Shown here: piece by piece, positions 53,643 to 64,000 of the stretch
How positions within the stretch are numbered: position 1 is the stretch's first letter
How the letters are laid out: every line of letters begins with the position of its first letter
From: Vibrio artabrorum
GTDB lineage: Bacteria > Pseudomonadota > Gammaproteobacteria > Enterobacterales > Vibrionaceae
DNA: 64,000 nucleotides
Assembly: GCF_024347295.1 (NCBI RefSeq)
Contig: NZ_AP025459.1
Coordinates: forward strand, 372,001-436,000
Direction of reading: 5' to 3'
Program-made: the position numbers and the translations under genes
Notes under the pieces: generated by a model
The model's database searches: none
Seen by the model: the letters and a program-made list of their open reading frames with translations, nothing else
What the model was told of the DNA's origin: nothing

Positions 53643-53684
53643 GTATCTGAGCTCAGTAAAACTTAAGCGTTTGGATAACAACAA

Positions 53685-54458
53685 TCATGCTGCTAACTTG
53701 GTAAACGCCAACGGAGTTTGCCCGGTTTGCTGTTTGAAAAAGGCGATAAACGCACTGTTGGATGAGAATTCTAGCCGATGAGCTACGTCACCGACTTGTC
53801 GGTTTTCTGAGAGCAGTTCAATTGCTTTAAACAAGCGCCATTGCTGACGCCACTCTTGATAAGTCATGCCTGTTTCGGCTTTGAATAATCGAGTAATCGT
53901 CTTGGTGCTTGCGCCAACTGAGTTCGCTAATGTCGACAGGGCTGGGGCAAGAAAGGAAGCGGTTCGGACTCGTTTGCAAAAGCTTTTAAAGCGGCGATCT
54001 GTCGGTAGCGGCAAGATAAACGAGTGTTGGTTAGCGCTGTAAAACTCTTCCCAAAATAGATTGGCGGTATTGGTGGTTTGCTCGCGGGCAATGCCCCAAT
54101 CCCAGAAAGCCATCTTATTGATCAGGGCTTTTAAAAGCTCATTCACTTCCACAATTTCAATCGCTTCTGGGCCGGTGTAAATACTGCTATCAAAATAGAG
54201 CGACCGGTAAGCAACCACATTGGTCATCTGCGCGCGATGCTTGGTATAGGGCGGGATCCACACGGCTTTGGTCGGCGGCAAAATACAAATGGCGTTTTCC
54301 AAGGTTAAGGTGATGCAGCCCCGCGGCGCATACAGCAGCTGTCCTTTTACGTGCTGATGTATTCCTGAATCATGCTGACCGAGCTCTGCAGCAATCCCTA
54401 TTACGGGCGCAGGCAAGCTGTCTGCATCAAACTTAATGGTCTCGTTGATTAATGCCAT
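53685..54458 (-). CDS. AraC-family regulator
   Basis: A 257-residue regulator with an N-terminal cupin (HQHVKGQLLYAPRGCITLTLENAICILPPTKAVWIPPYTKH) and a C-terminal double HTH (LSTLANSVGASTKTITRLFKAETGMTYQEWRQQWRL, then GDVAHRLEFSSNSAFIAFFKQQTGQTPLAF). It is divergent from an MFS efflux gene, the arrangement of NimR/NimT-like pairs. I place the start at 54458 (ggga upstream) because the longer in-frame start at 54539 would run across the promoter of the efflux gene. The effector is unknown. Confidence 0.88.
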   Translation of the reverse strand: MALINETIKFDADSLPAPVIGIAAELGQHDSGIHQHVKGQLLYAPRGCITLTLENAICILPPTKAVWIPPYTKHRAQMTNVVAYRSLYFDSSIYTGPEAIEIVEVNELLKALINKMAFWDWGIAREQTTNTANLFWEEFYSANQHSFILPLPTDRRFKSFCKRVRTASFLAPALSTLANSVGASTKTITRLFKAETGMTYQEWRQQWRLFKAIELLSENRQVGDVAHRLEFSSNSAFIAFFKQQTGQTPLAFTKLAA

Positions 54459-54552
54459 TTGTCCCAATCTTGTTGTTTTTGGTTTTAATGTTGTTAACGA
54501 ACCAAGGTTAGTTTCCCCTAGACTCCTCGTCAAGTTCACTGGTCTTGGAAAA

Positions 54553-55677
54553 ATGATGAAAACAAAACCGTCTTTATGGCAGATGGTGCTATTGCTGATG
54601 TTCCCTCAAATTGCAGAAACCATCTATAGCCCGGCTCTGGATTCAATATCGACATTCTTTGCTGTGAGTTACGCACAAGCGGCGCAAACACTCTCGATCT
54701 ACTTCTCAGCGTTTGCGCTCGGTGTGGTGGTATGGGGCATATTGGCAGACAGATGGGGGCGTCGGCCAACCCTATTATTGGGCTTGGGATTATTCGCGTG
54801 TTCTGCGCTGATCGCAATGCAAGCCAATAGCTTTGTTTGGTTGATGATAGCCAGAGCCATGGGCGCTTTCGGGCTTGCGGTGGGCTCGGTGGTGACACAA
54901 ACCATGTTGCGCGATGCCTTTAGCGGCGCTGAACTGGCTAAAGTGTTCAGTTACATGGGGATAGGGTTGTCGATTAGCCCAATCATCGGCCTGCTTCTTG
55001 GCGGTCAATTAAGCCAAGCGGGCGGGCATCAATATGTATTTATTGCCTTGTTTATTATGGTGTTAGTGCTGTTGGCACACAGCCTATGGTCATTGCCTGA
55101 AACGCAACAATCTAGGCAGCCATTGCCGTTAAAGTCACTCAGTATTCACATGGTCAAAGATAGCGATATATGGATGTCTGCGTTGTTGGTCGCGTCGTTC
55201 AATATTGCGCTGTTTTCCTATTATCAATTGGGTTCATTTGCCTTCATTCAACTTGGATTTAGCGTCGAGCAGTTTGGCTACAGCGGCATTGTGCTTGGGT
55301 TCGGGACCCTGTTAGGAAGTTTGGTGAACAAGACATTATTGAAGCGACAAGTGTCTTCAATGTCTTTGATTGGTATCGCGGCAGGGCTTCAAACACTAGG
55401 TGCAGTGGGTGTCTATTTTTCACAACACTCAATATGGTTTTTACTTCCGATGATGCTGGTGGTCATGGCGTTTGGTATTGCGATTCCCAATGTGTTGAGT
55501 CGCGCATTAGTTCGCTACCAATCTCAAGCGGGAAGTGCAGGCGCACTGTTTGGTTTGATGTATTACACCTTGATCGGCTCTGGGCTCGCGTTAGCGGGAA
55601 TGATTCAAGATTTAGGGGTGGTGTTGGTACTTTGCGGCGCTTTGTCTGTGTTGGTGACGATACGCAACCGACTTTAG
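54553..55677 (+). CDS. MFS efflux transporter, Bcr/CflA-like
   Basis: A 374-residue, 12-helix major-facilitator protein of the DHA1 drug-efflux group. It has motif A, ILADRWGRRPTLLLG, after helix 2, and motif C-like text, GIGLSISPIIGLLLGG, in helix 5. The ATG at 54553 or its neighbour at 54556 follows ggaaaa; an upstream in-frame ATG at 54436 would add 39 residues overlapping the divergent regulator. Likely a drug or metabolite exporter controlled by the AraC protein next door. Confidence 0.86.
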   Translation: MMKTKPSLWQMVLLLMFPQIAETIYSPALDSISTFFAVSYAQAAQTLSIYFSAFALGVVVWGILADRWGRRPTLLLGLGLFACSALIAMQANSFVWLMIARAMGAFGLAVGSVVTQTMLRDAFSGAELAKVFSYMGIGLSISPIIGLLLGGQLSQAGGHQYVFIALFIMVLVLLAHSLWSLPETQQSRQPLPLKSLSIHMVKDSDIWMSALLVASFNIALFSYYQLGSFAFIQLGFSVEQFGYSGIVLGFGTLLGSLVNKTLLKRQVSSMSLIGIAAGLQTLGAVGVYFSQHSIWFLLPMMLVVMAFGIAIPNVLSRALVRYQSQAGSAGALFGLMYYTLIGSGLALAGMIQDLGVVLVLCGALSVLVTIRNRL

Positions 55678-55782
55678 CTTAAACGCTAAGTCTCTCATCT
55701 GTATTGATAAATACCGTGCCCTGTTTGGCGCGGAATTTATCATTGCTTAGTTCGTAAATGTGGATATTGACAGGGGTAATCG

Positions 55783-55805
55783 CAGTTATTGACTACGATT
55801 GGTAT
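55783..55805 (-). repeat. Terminal piece of the MITE-like repeat family
   Basis: Read on the minus strand, it begins ATACCAATCGTAGT and matches the first 23 bases of the element at 1397 with one mismatch. No matching opposite end is seen nearby, so this is a solo end or diverged copy. Confidence 0.5.
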
Positions 55806-55835
55806 TCGGTATTGAGGTTGCCCAGTGTGCTTTTC

Positions 55836-56846
55836 CTAACCACGAAGTTGAGTTAAATGTGGATAGCCAGAGCCAATCAGTGCTTTTTCCATCGTGTCGA
55901 GAACACGAGAGGTTATCTCTGAGCTTAGGATATTCGATTCAGTTTTGCCTTGAAGCACCAACTCTGAAAAATGGTCGATTTCAAATTCGAACCCATTGCC
56001 CGTCACTCGTTTGTTGATGGTCGACTTCTGCCCTTGATGTTCAATCTCAATAAAGGCCGGATTCCACCATTTTTCGTGAATGGTGATTTTGGTTTCGGGC
56101 CCACTCAAATGTGCTGACCAGGGAAAATTTTGCACGGTTGATGCCGATATCTTACCGTTCATATCACCAGAGAATGTAAAGCACGCATCGGTATCAACAT
56201 TCGCCCCCTCATACAGACATGACATCTCTACCTGAGGTTTTGAAGGGGTCACACCCAGAATTCGACACAGATCGTAGAAGAACCAAAGCCCATAGACCCC
56301 AACATCGAGTGTTGCTCCGCCTGACAAGTCCGGATTGAAGATAAACAAATCGGGATCATAGTCGTGATGGTTACCAAAGCTGGCTTCGATGGAATCTATC
56401 TGAATGTTGTTGTCGACCAAGAATGATTGGAGCTCACGATACGCGGGAAACACCACGGTTTTCATCGCTTCTAACAGCATCACGCCATTTTGTTTCGCAA
56501 GGGCTTTCATCTCAAGCCAGTCAGCAAGGTTGGTAAAAGCCGGCTTCTCAACCAATACATGCTTATTGTTCTTTAGAAACAGTTCGGCGAGTGGCTGGTG
56601 GTATGGGTGAACCGTAGCGATGTAAACCGCTTCAACATTTGGGTCATTCGCCATCTCTTCATAAGAGCCATAAGCCTTGTCGCAACCAAACTTGTTGGCG
56701 AACGTGGCTGCGCGTGAGTGATCTCTGGCGGCAACCGCATAAAGCTCACCATGCAGACAGTGTTCTGTGACTGCCGTTGCGAATCGATTAGCGATATTAC
56801 CTAGCCCTGCGATGCCCCATTTAATTTTGCGTTGCGTGTCGCTCAT
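55836..56846 (-). CDS. Gfo/Idh/MocA-family oxidoreductase
   Basis: A 336-residue NAD(P)-dependent oxidoreductase. The Rossmann start is KWGIAGLGNIANRFATAV (residues 8-25). VEAVYIATVHPYHQPLAELFLKNNKHVLVEKPAF near 70-100 includes the conserved EKP Lys. GGATLDVGVYG near 185 gives the catalytic Asp. The C-terminal domain is the typical open beta-sheet. Members oxidise or reduce sugars, inositol or trans-dihydrodiols; the substrate is not readable. The start at 56846 has ggag upstream, whereas 56900 adds 18 unlikely residues. Monocistronic. Confidence 0.9.
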   Translation of the reverse strand: MSDTQRKIKWGIAGLGNIANRFATAVTEHCLHGELYAVAARDHSRAATFANKFGCDKAYGSYEEMANDPNVEAVYIATVHPYHQPLAELFLKNNKHVLVEKPAFTNLADWLEMKALAKQNGVMLLEAMKTVVFPAYRELQSFLVDNNIQIDSIEASFGNHHDYDPDLFIFNPDLSGGATLDVGVYGLWFFYDLCRILGVTPSKPQVEMSCLYEGANVDTDACFTFSGDMNGKISASTVQNFPWSAHLSGPETKITIHEKWWNPAFIEIEHQGQKSTINKRVTGNGFEFEIDHFSELVLQGKTESNILSSEITSRVLDTMEKALIGSGYPHLTQLRG

Positions 56847-56959
56847 CTGTTGCTCCAAATCGTTGTTTTGTCTCAGTGTACTCAGAGACGTCACATACAA
56901 ATAGAGAACAGATTTCTCAACCTGTTCTCTATTTATTTTATTCTAGTTGAAGCTCAGGA

Positions 56960-57859
56960 TTAGCTCTGTAGGGAGCGTTTCCAATCGGCTAGAGCTTGAA
57001 TGTGTTTTGGCCCGATGCCACAACAGCCACCGACGATATTCGCGCCCAGTGCGTGCCAACGTTTAGCGTAAGTTAAGTAACCTTGACCATCCAGCTCACG
57101 CATCTCCTGAAACATATCATTCGCTTCATGTTCGCTGCTGATAGGCGCAAAATTGTTGGCGTAGACACCAATTTCTAAATCACGGCCTAGCTCCTCGATC
57201 ACTTTCTTAGCATCGATAATGGCTTGGTCCATCACTTCAGGCACTGAGCAGTTAAACATAATGCCTGTCGCGTTTGATTGGCAGGCAAGTTTGATCGCGT
57301 CTGTTACGCTCTCGCCTGAACGAATATTGGCAGAATCGCCCTTGGTGTCTTCCAAACTGAATGCGTAGTAACACGGCTTATCGGACTGCTTGAGTACCGC
57401 ATGAATGGAATCGAATTCTTGCAGGCTACAGATGGTTTCCGCTATCCAAAAATCGATGTTTGGATCTTGCGCATCGTAAAGGGTTTGAATGATTGGCGCG
57501 GCTTCTTCGACCTTAAATAAGTCTGGTCGGTAGCTGCCAAATGGCGGTGGAATCGCGCCTGCTACTTTCACTGTGTGGGGTGCATTGTCTGCAACTGCTT
57601 TAGCCAGCTCACCAGACAGTGCGGCTAGTTCAAAGCCTTGTTGCGTGAACAGTTCTGCACCCAAGTGGAAAGGCACACAGGCGTAGCTATTGGTGATCAG
57701 GATTTCAGCACCTGCATCGACAAAGTTTTGATGCGCTTGGCTGACAAAGTCGGGTGCTTCAATCAGCGCTTGAGCACTCCAAAGCGGTTGAGAAAATGGC
57801 GCGCCAATTTCTTTGAGTTCTCGGCCCATGCCGCCATCAAGTATGGTGAGTGTTTTCAT
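56960..57859 (-). CDS. Homocysteine S-methyltransferase family protein
   Basis: A 299-residue TIM-barrel methyltransferase. It begins TILDGGMGRELKEIGAPFSQPLWSAQAL. The zinc Cys near GIMFNCSVPEVM (residue 205) and the double Cys in IVGGCCGIGPKHIQAL near the C-terminus form the Cys3 site that activates homocysteine thiolate. Similar to MmuM, which uses S-methylmethionine or SAM as methyl donor. No methylmethionine permease is adjacent, so the donor is uncertain. The ATG at 57859 was chosen; 57865 is two codons longer. Cytoplasmic. Confidence 0.88.
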   Translation of the reverse strand: MKTLTILDGGMGRELKEIGAPFSQPLWSAQALIEAPDFVSQAHQNFVDAGAEILITNSYACVPFHLGAELFTQQGFELAALSGELAKAVADNAPHTVKVAGAIPPPFGSYRPDLFKVEEAAPIIQTLYDAQDPNIDFWIAETICSLQEFDSIHAVLKQSDKPCYYAFSLEDTKGDSANIRSGESVTDAIKLACQSNATGIMFNCSVPEVMDQAIIDAKKVIEELGRDLEIGVYANNFAPISSEHEANDMFQEMRELDGQGYLTYAKRWHALGANIVGGCCGIGPKHIQALADWKRSLQS

Positions 57860-58016
57860 ATTCAATACTATCTAAACAATTGCTGAAGTTCTGCCGCCAC
57901 CATATCAGACAACGTTAGAAGACAGAAGCCATCAAGATGCTGTGTTATCGAGAATGAAATTGGGTGTCAAAACTTCAAGTTAAACCGGTACAGCAATTTT
58001 TAATGGATCGATGTTT

Positions 58017-58032
58017 CGATCAAAAAAGATCG
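58017..58032. promoter_or_regulatory. Palindrome upstream of bglA
   Basis: CGATC-aaaaaa-GATCG, perfect 5-bp arms. A minor binding site or part of an upstream element; function unknown. Confidence 0.25.
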
Positions 58033-58044
58033 TTTAACTGTTGG

Positions 58045-58058
58045 TGAAACCGGTTTCA
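58045..58058. promoter_or_regulatory. LacI/AscG-type operator 1
   Basis: TGAAACCGGTTTCA, a perfect 14-bp palindrome with the CG centre typical of LacI/GalR operators. It lies 96 bp upstream of bglA. Confidence 0.8.
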
Positions 58059-58078
58059 ATCTGTATCTTTGCTTTTAT

Positions 58079-58092
58079 TGAAATCGGTTTCA
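58079..58092. promoter_or_regulatory. LacI/AscG-type operator 2
   Basis: TGAAATCGGTTTCA differs from operator 1 at one base. The centres are 34 bp apart (about three helical turns), suiting a repressor bound to both sites. Confidence 0.75.
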
Positions 58093-58135
58093 GAGTTGCA
58101 ATAAGCACTCTAATCCTGATCTTTTTCACGAATAA

Positions 58136-59593
<1,458 letters not shown>

Positions 59594-59644
59594 AATGCAT
59601 TTCCCAGCGCAGTTATGTGAACTGTGAGCTGTCATTTTGCAATG

Positions 59645-59674
59645 AATTAGTCGGCCTATGTCGGCTAATTTTTT
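59645..59674 (+). terminator. Terminator of bglA
   Basis: The stem aattagtcg / cggctaatt (one G-U) ends in Ts, between bglA and the repressor gene. Confidence 0.75.
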
Positions 59675-59692
59675 ATAAAGGAAAAGAAGCAA

Positions 59693-60691
59693 ATGGTAAC
59701 CATGCTTGATGTCGCAAACCGCGCAGGCGTCTCTAAATCGACCGTTTCTCGTGTCTTAAATGGCAAGAACATCGTGCGCCCAGATGTGGTGAAAAAGGTC
59801 TTTGATGCGATTCAAGAAACAGGTTATCGACCGAATTTGTTGGCCCAGCAATTGGCGACCAAGAAGACCAATTTCATCGGCTTTGTTATCACTAATGAGT
59901 TGTTTAACGGCCCTTATTTCTCTTCCTTGATGTATCACGCGGCCTCTTATAGCGAAAAGTCGAATCACCAGTTGGTGATCACCGATGGAAAACACAGCGC
60001 TGAAGACGAGAGAAAGGCGATCAACTTCCTGTTAGATATGAAGTGCGCGGGCATCATCATCTATCCACAGTGCTTAACCGAAAGTGAGATAGCAAAGATC
60101 ATCGAAAGCACTGACACACCGATTCTGGTGCTCAACCGAGAAATGCCGTCGAAGCCCAATCATGCCATTACCACCGACCATTATCAGAGCGCTTGTTTGA
60201 TGGTTGAACACATCATCGAGCAAGGTCATACAGACATTGCAGTGATTAGAGGTAAAGCCGGTTCTTCGACCGACAAGCTGCGTTACCAAGCCTATCAAGA
60301 TGTGTTAACTAAACAGGGTATGGCATTGGATGAGTCCAAAGTTGTTCAAGGTGATTGGACGATGGAGAGCGGTTATCTTGCGGCTCAGGCTTTGGCAAAA
60401 AGCAAAGCAACATTCACCGCTATCTTGTCTGAAAACGATGACATGGCGATTGGTGCGATTAAGGCGTTAACCGAACTTGGGTACTCATTGCCTCAAGATG
60501 TTTCGATTGTCGGCTTTGATAACAGCAAAGTGGGGGCGTTTTTAACGCCAAGCTTAACGTCTGTCAGTGTGCCATTAGAGCAAATGACGCAAAAAGCGAT
60601 TCTAAAAATCGTCGGTGAAACCGAGCAAGCGACCACCATCAAAACCACTGGCAGTTTGGTGTTGCGTGATTCGATAGCGAAGCTAAATTAG
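59693..60691 (+). CDS. LacI-family repressor, AscG-like
   Basis: A 332-residue LacI/GalR regulator. The HTH is TMLDVANRAGVSKSTVSRVLNG with the hinge region RPNLLAQQLATKKT, and the periplasmic-binding-protein-like effector domain contains VITDGKHSAEDERKAINFLLDMKCAGIIIYPQ and LSENDDMAIGAIKAL. Extended similarity to E. coli AscG (DGKHSAEEERQAIQ, NDDMAIGAMKAL) is clear. It should bind the TGAAAnCGGTTTCA palindromes before bglA. A terminator separates it from bglA, so it has its own weak promoter or is read through. Confidence 0.9.
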   Translation: MVTMLDVANRAGVSKSTVSRVLNGKNIVRPDVVKKVFDAIQETGYRPNLLAQQLATKKTNFIGFVITNELFNGPYFSSLMYHAASYSEKSNHQLVITDGKHSAEDERKAINFLLDMKCAGIIIYPQCLTESEIAKIIESTDTPILVLNREMPSKPNHAITTDHYQSACLMVEHIIEQGHTDIAVIRGKAGSSTDKLRYQAYQDVLTKQGMALDESKVVQGDWTMESGYLAAQALAKSKATFTAILSENDDMAIGAIKALTELGYSLPQDVSIVGFDNSKVGAFLTPSLTSVSVPLEQMTQKAILKIVGETEQATTIKTTGSLVLRDSIAKLN

Positions 60692-60911
60692 CACTGTTCG
60701 AATGTCATATTTCTTCTACAAAAAGTGACCAGTTGCGCATCTCTTAAACCAAGCGCAAACACTTCTTATCCACCTTATATCGAGGTGCGATATGGGATAC
60801 AGAAGATAGTTTGTATAAAGCATCTCATTATAAGTTATAGACTTTGGTTACTTCTCTTTAAAACCATGTTTTATATAATGGTTTTAATTGTTCTTAGAAT
60901 CTAGCCCACTA

Positions 60912-62531
60912 ATGAAAATATCAACACTCTTTAAGATAAGCAGTCTTACGTTGGCTTTTGCTTGGTCAACCTCAAATGTAGCTGCGGAATTACCTGCTAA
61001 TACTCAATTAGCAGCAAAACAACATCTAGTCCGTGGTAATTTTGATGAGCCACCCTCTTTTGATCCCGCCTTTTCGTCAACAGGAGCGAGTTCCTCGATC
61101 GTGAATGACATGTTTGAAGGGCTTGTGACTCAAGATCTTAACGGTAATATTGTACCTGCTCTTGCTACCCACTGGGATATTTCAAATCATGGGCTCACCT
61201 ATACCTTCCATCTACGTCAGGGCATTAAATGGTCTGATGGGACGCCTATCACCGCACACGACTTTGAATTTGAGCTTAAGCGTGTTATCGATCCTAATAC
61301 GGGGGCGCCTTATGCTTGGTATTATGAGGCGGCTCATATTAAAAACGCAGCCGAAATTATCCAAGGTAAGCTTCCTGCGGAACAGCTAGGTGTCAAGGCT
61401 ATTAATGATAACACCCTAGAACTGACGTTAGATAAAGCGATCCCATACTTTACTTCCATGCTGATCCACGAAAGTCTATTCGCGGCACCAGAGCATGTGA
61501 TTAAGAAGTACGGAACACAGTGGACAAGACCTGAGAACATTGTGGTCAGTTCCGCCTTTAAAATGACAGAGCACGTTGTTAATGAGCTTGTTGAGGCTGT
61601 TCGTAACCCGCTATATTGGAATAATGAAAAAACCGTTATTAACAAGGTTACCTACTTAGCTCTTTCTGATGCAAAATCGGAATACAATCGCTTCCAAACT
61701 GGCGAGATAAGCATGACAGGGCATATTCCTGTTGGCATGGTACAAAAAATCAAACAAGAGGCGCCAGAGACATTAGTCATTGCCCCTAAGGTAGCGGAAT
61801 ATTTCATTGGATTTAACGCCACAAAACCGCCATTTAACGATGCTCGTTTGCGTAAAGCTATTGGCTACAGTATCGATCGCGAAGTCATCGCTCATCAAAT
61901 CTTCCATAAAGACTTTGGTGTTGCCTTTAGCTTTGTACCTCCAGCAACGGCTAATTACAGCCAGCCAGAAACGCCTTGGGGTCAGTTAACCCAACAACAA
62001 CGCGAACAAAAAGCTCGAGAGTTATATAAAGAGGCTGGATATGATAGCCAACACCCACTTGAAATTACCTTTGAATATGCAAGTGATAGTGAGCTAGATA
62101 AGTTAGCCAATGCCGTTGCTGCTATGCTGAAAAAGAATTTAGGTGTACATATGTCTTTGCACAAACAAGACGTGAAAGCCTTTATTGCCAAGCGACGCTC
62201 TGGTGACTTTGATATCCTTAGCTATCAATGGGGAGGGGATTACAATGAAGCCTCAACTTTCTTAGACATGTTTGCTAAGGGTGGCTATAACCCAGGTAAA
62301 TGGTCTAACGCTGAATACGATCGCATTATTGCAAAAGCTAAGACCACCGCGAGTCTTACTGAGCGTAATAAGCTCTACCATCAAGGTGAATCGATTCTGA
62401 TGCAAGAAATGCCAGCGACACCGATCTACTTTGAGACTAAAGCTATCCTTAAGCAGCCGAATCTTGGTGGGTATTCAATAACCAGTCCTCTGCATATTCG
62501 CTACTCAAGAGATATGTATTTTACTCAATAG
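60912..62531 (+). CDS. Periplasmic oligopeptide-binding protein (OppA/SBP_5 family)
   Basis: A 539-residue ABC-transporter binding protein. A signal peptide covers residues 1-27, ending SNVAA. Family motifs are NFDEPPSFDPAFSS near 47, MFEGLVTQD, THWDISNHGLTYTFHLRQGIKWSDGTPITAHDF near 90-120, and DILSYQWGGDYNEASTFLDMF near 440, as in OppA/MppA. It binds oligopeptides for import. No permease or ATPase genes are adjacent, so it would work with a distant Opp system. The ribosome-binding site at 60912 is poor, and an upstream in-frame codon at 60888 would spoil the signal. Confidence 0.9.
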   Translation: MKISTLFKISSLTLAFAWSTSNVAAELPANTQLAAKQHLVRGNFDEPPSFDPAFSSTGASSSIVNDMFEGLVTQDLNGNIVPALATHWDISNHGLTYTFHLRQGIKWSDGTPITAHDFEFELKRVIDPNTGAPYAWYYEAAHIKNAAEIIQGKLPAEQLGVKAINDNTLELTLDKAIPYFTSMLIHESLFAAPEHVIKKYGTQWTRPENIVVSSAFKMTEHVVNELVEAVRNPLYWNNEKTVINKVTYLALSDAKSEYNRFQTGEISMTGHIPVGMVQKIKQEAPETLVIAPKVAEYFIGFNATKPPFNDARLRKAIGYSIDREVIAHQIFHKDFGVAFSFVPPATANYSQPETPWGQLTQQQREQKARELYKEAGYDSQHPLEITFEYASDSELDKLANAVAAMLKKNLGVHMSLHKQDVKAFIAKRRSGDFDILSYQWGGDYNEASTFLDMFAKGGYNPGKWSNAEYDRIIAKAKTTASLTERNKLYHQGESILMQEMPATPIYFETKAILKQPNLGGYSITSPLHIRYSRDMYFTQ

Positions 62532-62656
62532 TCGGTATAGCGATATACGATTCTGTCCCAAAATTTGGTAGGCGATTTGGGATGTGGTTGCCGTAGGTAA
62601 CCGGTGTAAAGTGCTGAAATTGGACGATAACGAGTAATTATCTTATCGAATCGAGA

Positions 62657-62684
62657 AAGCCCGAACCTAGGTTCGGGCTTTTTT
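62657..62684 (+). terminator. Terminator after the peptide-binding protein gene
   Basis: The 10-bp stem aagcccgaac / gttcgggctt has a CTAG loop and ends in Ts. Confidence 0.88.
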
Positions 62685-62799
62685 GCTATAAATTTCAGGT
62701 TTTAGCAGTAATAATCAAGGAATAGACCTAAACAACTTGTTCATCGCAAAGTTGTAGGGACAGTTTCTAACGACGTCACCGTGAAAGGAAGTCAGACAT

Positions 62800-64000
62800 A
62801 TGCCTGTGCTCCAACGCATCAGTTTAACCTTAATCTTAGTCGCTATTCTCGGCGGCTGTTCTTCATTACCAGAAGGCATCGACCATCCCGTTGAATCGAA
62901 AACCTCGCCAAAACCGAGCACTTTGTCGGCTTTAGTCAGTGAATATCAACCTGAACATTTAGATCAAGCAACCACCGCTGTTCATTTACAAGAATCAGGT
63001 TGGGACGCCTTAGCTCAGCGATTGGCTTTGGTTGAAAGTGCTGAACATAGCATAGACATTCAATATTATATCTGGAACTCCGACGAATCGGGTCGTTACC
63101 TAGCTAGCCGTGTGTTAGCGGCGGCCGATCGTGGCGTGAAGGTACGAGTGATGCTTGATGATATCAACTTAAACGAACGAGAAGGGTTATTATCGGCACT
63201 GAATGCACACCCGAATGTCGAGATCCGAATTTTCAATCCAACACCAGCGCGGCATGGTTTCAGTAAATGGTTGAGTTTTGTTGGGGATTTTTCTCGTTTA
63301 AACCGTCGTATGCATAATAAGTCGTTTACCGTAGATGGCACCTTGTCTGTGGTAGGCGGGCGTAATATTGGTGACGAATACTTCGATCTTTCAGATGAGA
63401 TCAACTTCCGAGACCGTGATGTGTTGGTTATGGGCTCGGTCGTTAATACCATCCAAACCAGTTTTATCGAATACTGGAATAGCCGTTGGTCTTACCCCGT
63501 CGATATGTTGGGTGACGATGAACGACCGGATCTCTCAAAGATAGATGATATTGCCGTTCCTCATTATCAACATTACCCAGAACTGCCCTTAGACCATGAA
63601 GCGGCAAATAGTTTGCTCCAAGAGGTGATTGGTGACATGACTTGGGTAAATGCCCGTTTTGTTTACGACCAACCTGTCCCTGCCGATGCCGATAATACCG
63701 ATCAACCGAAAGCGACTGCCGTCTTTCTCGGAAAGCTGGCGAGTGAATCGAAACAAGAAATCTTACTTGAGTCGGCATACCTGGTTTTCGATGACAGTCA
63801 ACTGAAAGAGTGGAGAGAGTTGAACAATGAAGGTGTTGAGATAAAGGCGCTGACCAATTCAATGGCGTCCAATGATCTTGTGACCAATCACTCCGCTTAT
63901 GCGGGCAGACGCTACGATATGTTGGAAAATGGCATCGACCTGTTTGAGTTAAAGCCTGAATCTAAGCTGTGTGAAGCGTCGACTCAAGATGTGTCTAAAT
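62800..64000 (+). CDS. Phospholipase-D-family lipoprotein, 3' end beyond window
   Basis: Open from the ATG at 62800 (aaaggaag just upstream) to the window edge, 400 residues so far. Lipobox signal: MPVLQRISLTLILVAILGGCSS. The first HKD motif is HNKSFTVD in the context NRRMHNKSFTVDGTLSVVGGRNIGDEYFDLS near residues 168-200. A second HKD motif is expected downstream. It resembles E. coli ClsC/YmdC, a cardiolipin synthase that uses phosphatidylethanolamine, and other PLD-type lipid enzymes. The lipid anchor suggests an envelope location. The protein is truncated only by the window edge. Confidence 0.85.
   Translation, partial: MPVLQRISLTLILVAILGGCSSLPEGIDHPVESKTSPKPSTLSALVSEYQPEHLDQATTAVHLQESGWDALAQRLALVESAEHSIDIQYYIWNSDESGRYLASRVLAAADRGVKVRVMLDDINLNEREGLLSALNAHPNVEIRIFNPTPARHGFSKWLSFVGDFSRLNRRMHNKSFTVDGTLSVVGGRNIGDEYFDLSDEINFRDRDVLVMGSVVNTIQTSFIEYWNSRWSYPVDMLGDDERPDLSKIDDIAVPHYQHYPELPLDHEAANSLLQEVIGDMTWVNARFVYDQPVPADADNTDQPKATAVFLGKLASESKQEILLESAYLVFDDSQLKEWRELNNEGVEIKALTNSMASNDLVTNHSAYAGRRYDMLENGIDLFELKPESKLCEASTQDVSK

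Noticed and set aside
63096..63862. Two frames on the minus strand at the right edge
   Set aside because: They are antisense to the phospholipase-D-family gene, whose HKD motif and lipobox show the true strand.

Overview
The window looks like a piece of a Vibrio chromosome, most likely from the Splendidus clade. The evidence is moderate G+C, a chromosomal pentapeptide-repeat protein that reads almost like QnrS, a MarR-type regulator resembling CosR, and an accessory-rich layout of catabolic islands with many divergent regulator/operon pairs. There is no rRNA, tRNA, CRISPR array, transposase, integrase or replication origin. It reads as a carbon- and amino-acid-scavenging region, probably on the secondary replicon (inference).

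Layout. 0-9.7 kb: small unknown proteins, an Lrp/AsnC regulator, a DUF445 membrane protein, an ABC exporter, a CtlX-type citrulline/arginine hydrolase, a lipase-like hydrolase, lipid A phosphoethanolamine transferase (EptA) and a small outer-membrane barrel. 9.9-18.9 kb: a D-amino-acid island made of an RpiR regulator, a DSD1/D-threonine-aldolase-fold PLP enzyme, N-acyl-D-amino-acid deacylase, RidA, a sodium/solute symporter and a large GH20 hexosaminidase. 19-23.8 kb: a small lipoprotein, an RstAB-like two-component pair, a MarR regulator and the chromosomal qnr gene. 24.3-29.6 kb: a six-gene operon, cmtB-cmtA-yggP-yggD-yggC plus a YcdX-type phosphatase, related to the uncharacterised E. coli cmt/ygg cluster.

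30.2-36.3 kb is the most rearranged part. Two fragments of a MelB-type sugar symporter and the 3' end of melR survive from a melibiose-type locus. Between the melB fragments sits a cassette of an OmpA-like protein translationally overlapped by a lipoprotein with seven or more Ig-like repeats. A 356-bp direct repeat of about 98% identity brackets the cassette. 36.4-42.4 kb: a YgjK-like GH63 lipoprotein with its own HTH regulator and a structured leader, a maltose-type acetyltransferase, and adenosine deaminase.

42.5-53.6 kb: a LysR regulator divergent from add, then a complete glucuronate regulon. One arm is dctQ-dctM-uxuB-uxaC-kdgK-eda and the other is dctP-uxuR-uxuA; the space between them carries several copies of a TTGGTnnACCAA operator. 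Together they import a hexuronate and convert glucuronate through fructuronate, mannonate, KDG and KDPG to pyruvate and glyceraldehyde-3-phosphate. 53.7-64 kb: an AraC/MFS divergent pair, a Gfo/Idh/MocA oxidoreductase, a homocysteine methyltransferase-like protein, bglA with two LacI-type operators and its AscG-like repressor, an oligopeptide-binding protein, and the start of a phospholipase-D-family lipoprotein cut by the window end.

The best candidates for something new are the OmpA/Ig-lipoprotein cassette inside the decayed mel locus, the ygg operon with its swapped phosphatase, and the D-amino-acid/GH20 island. All functional assignments come from reading motifs and remembered family sequences; no search was run.
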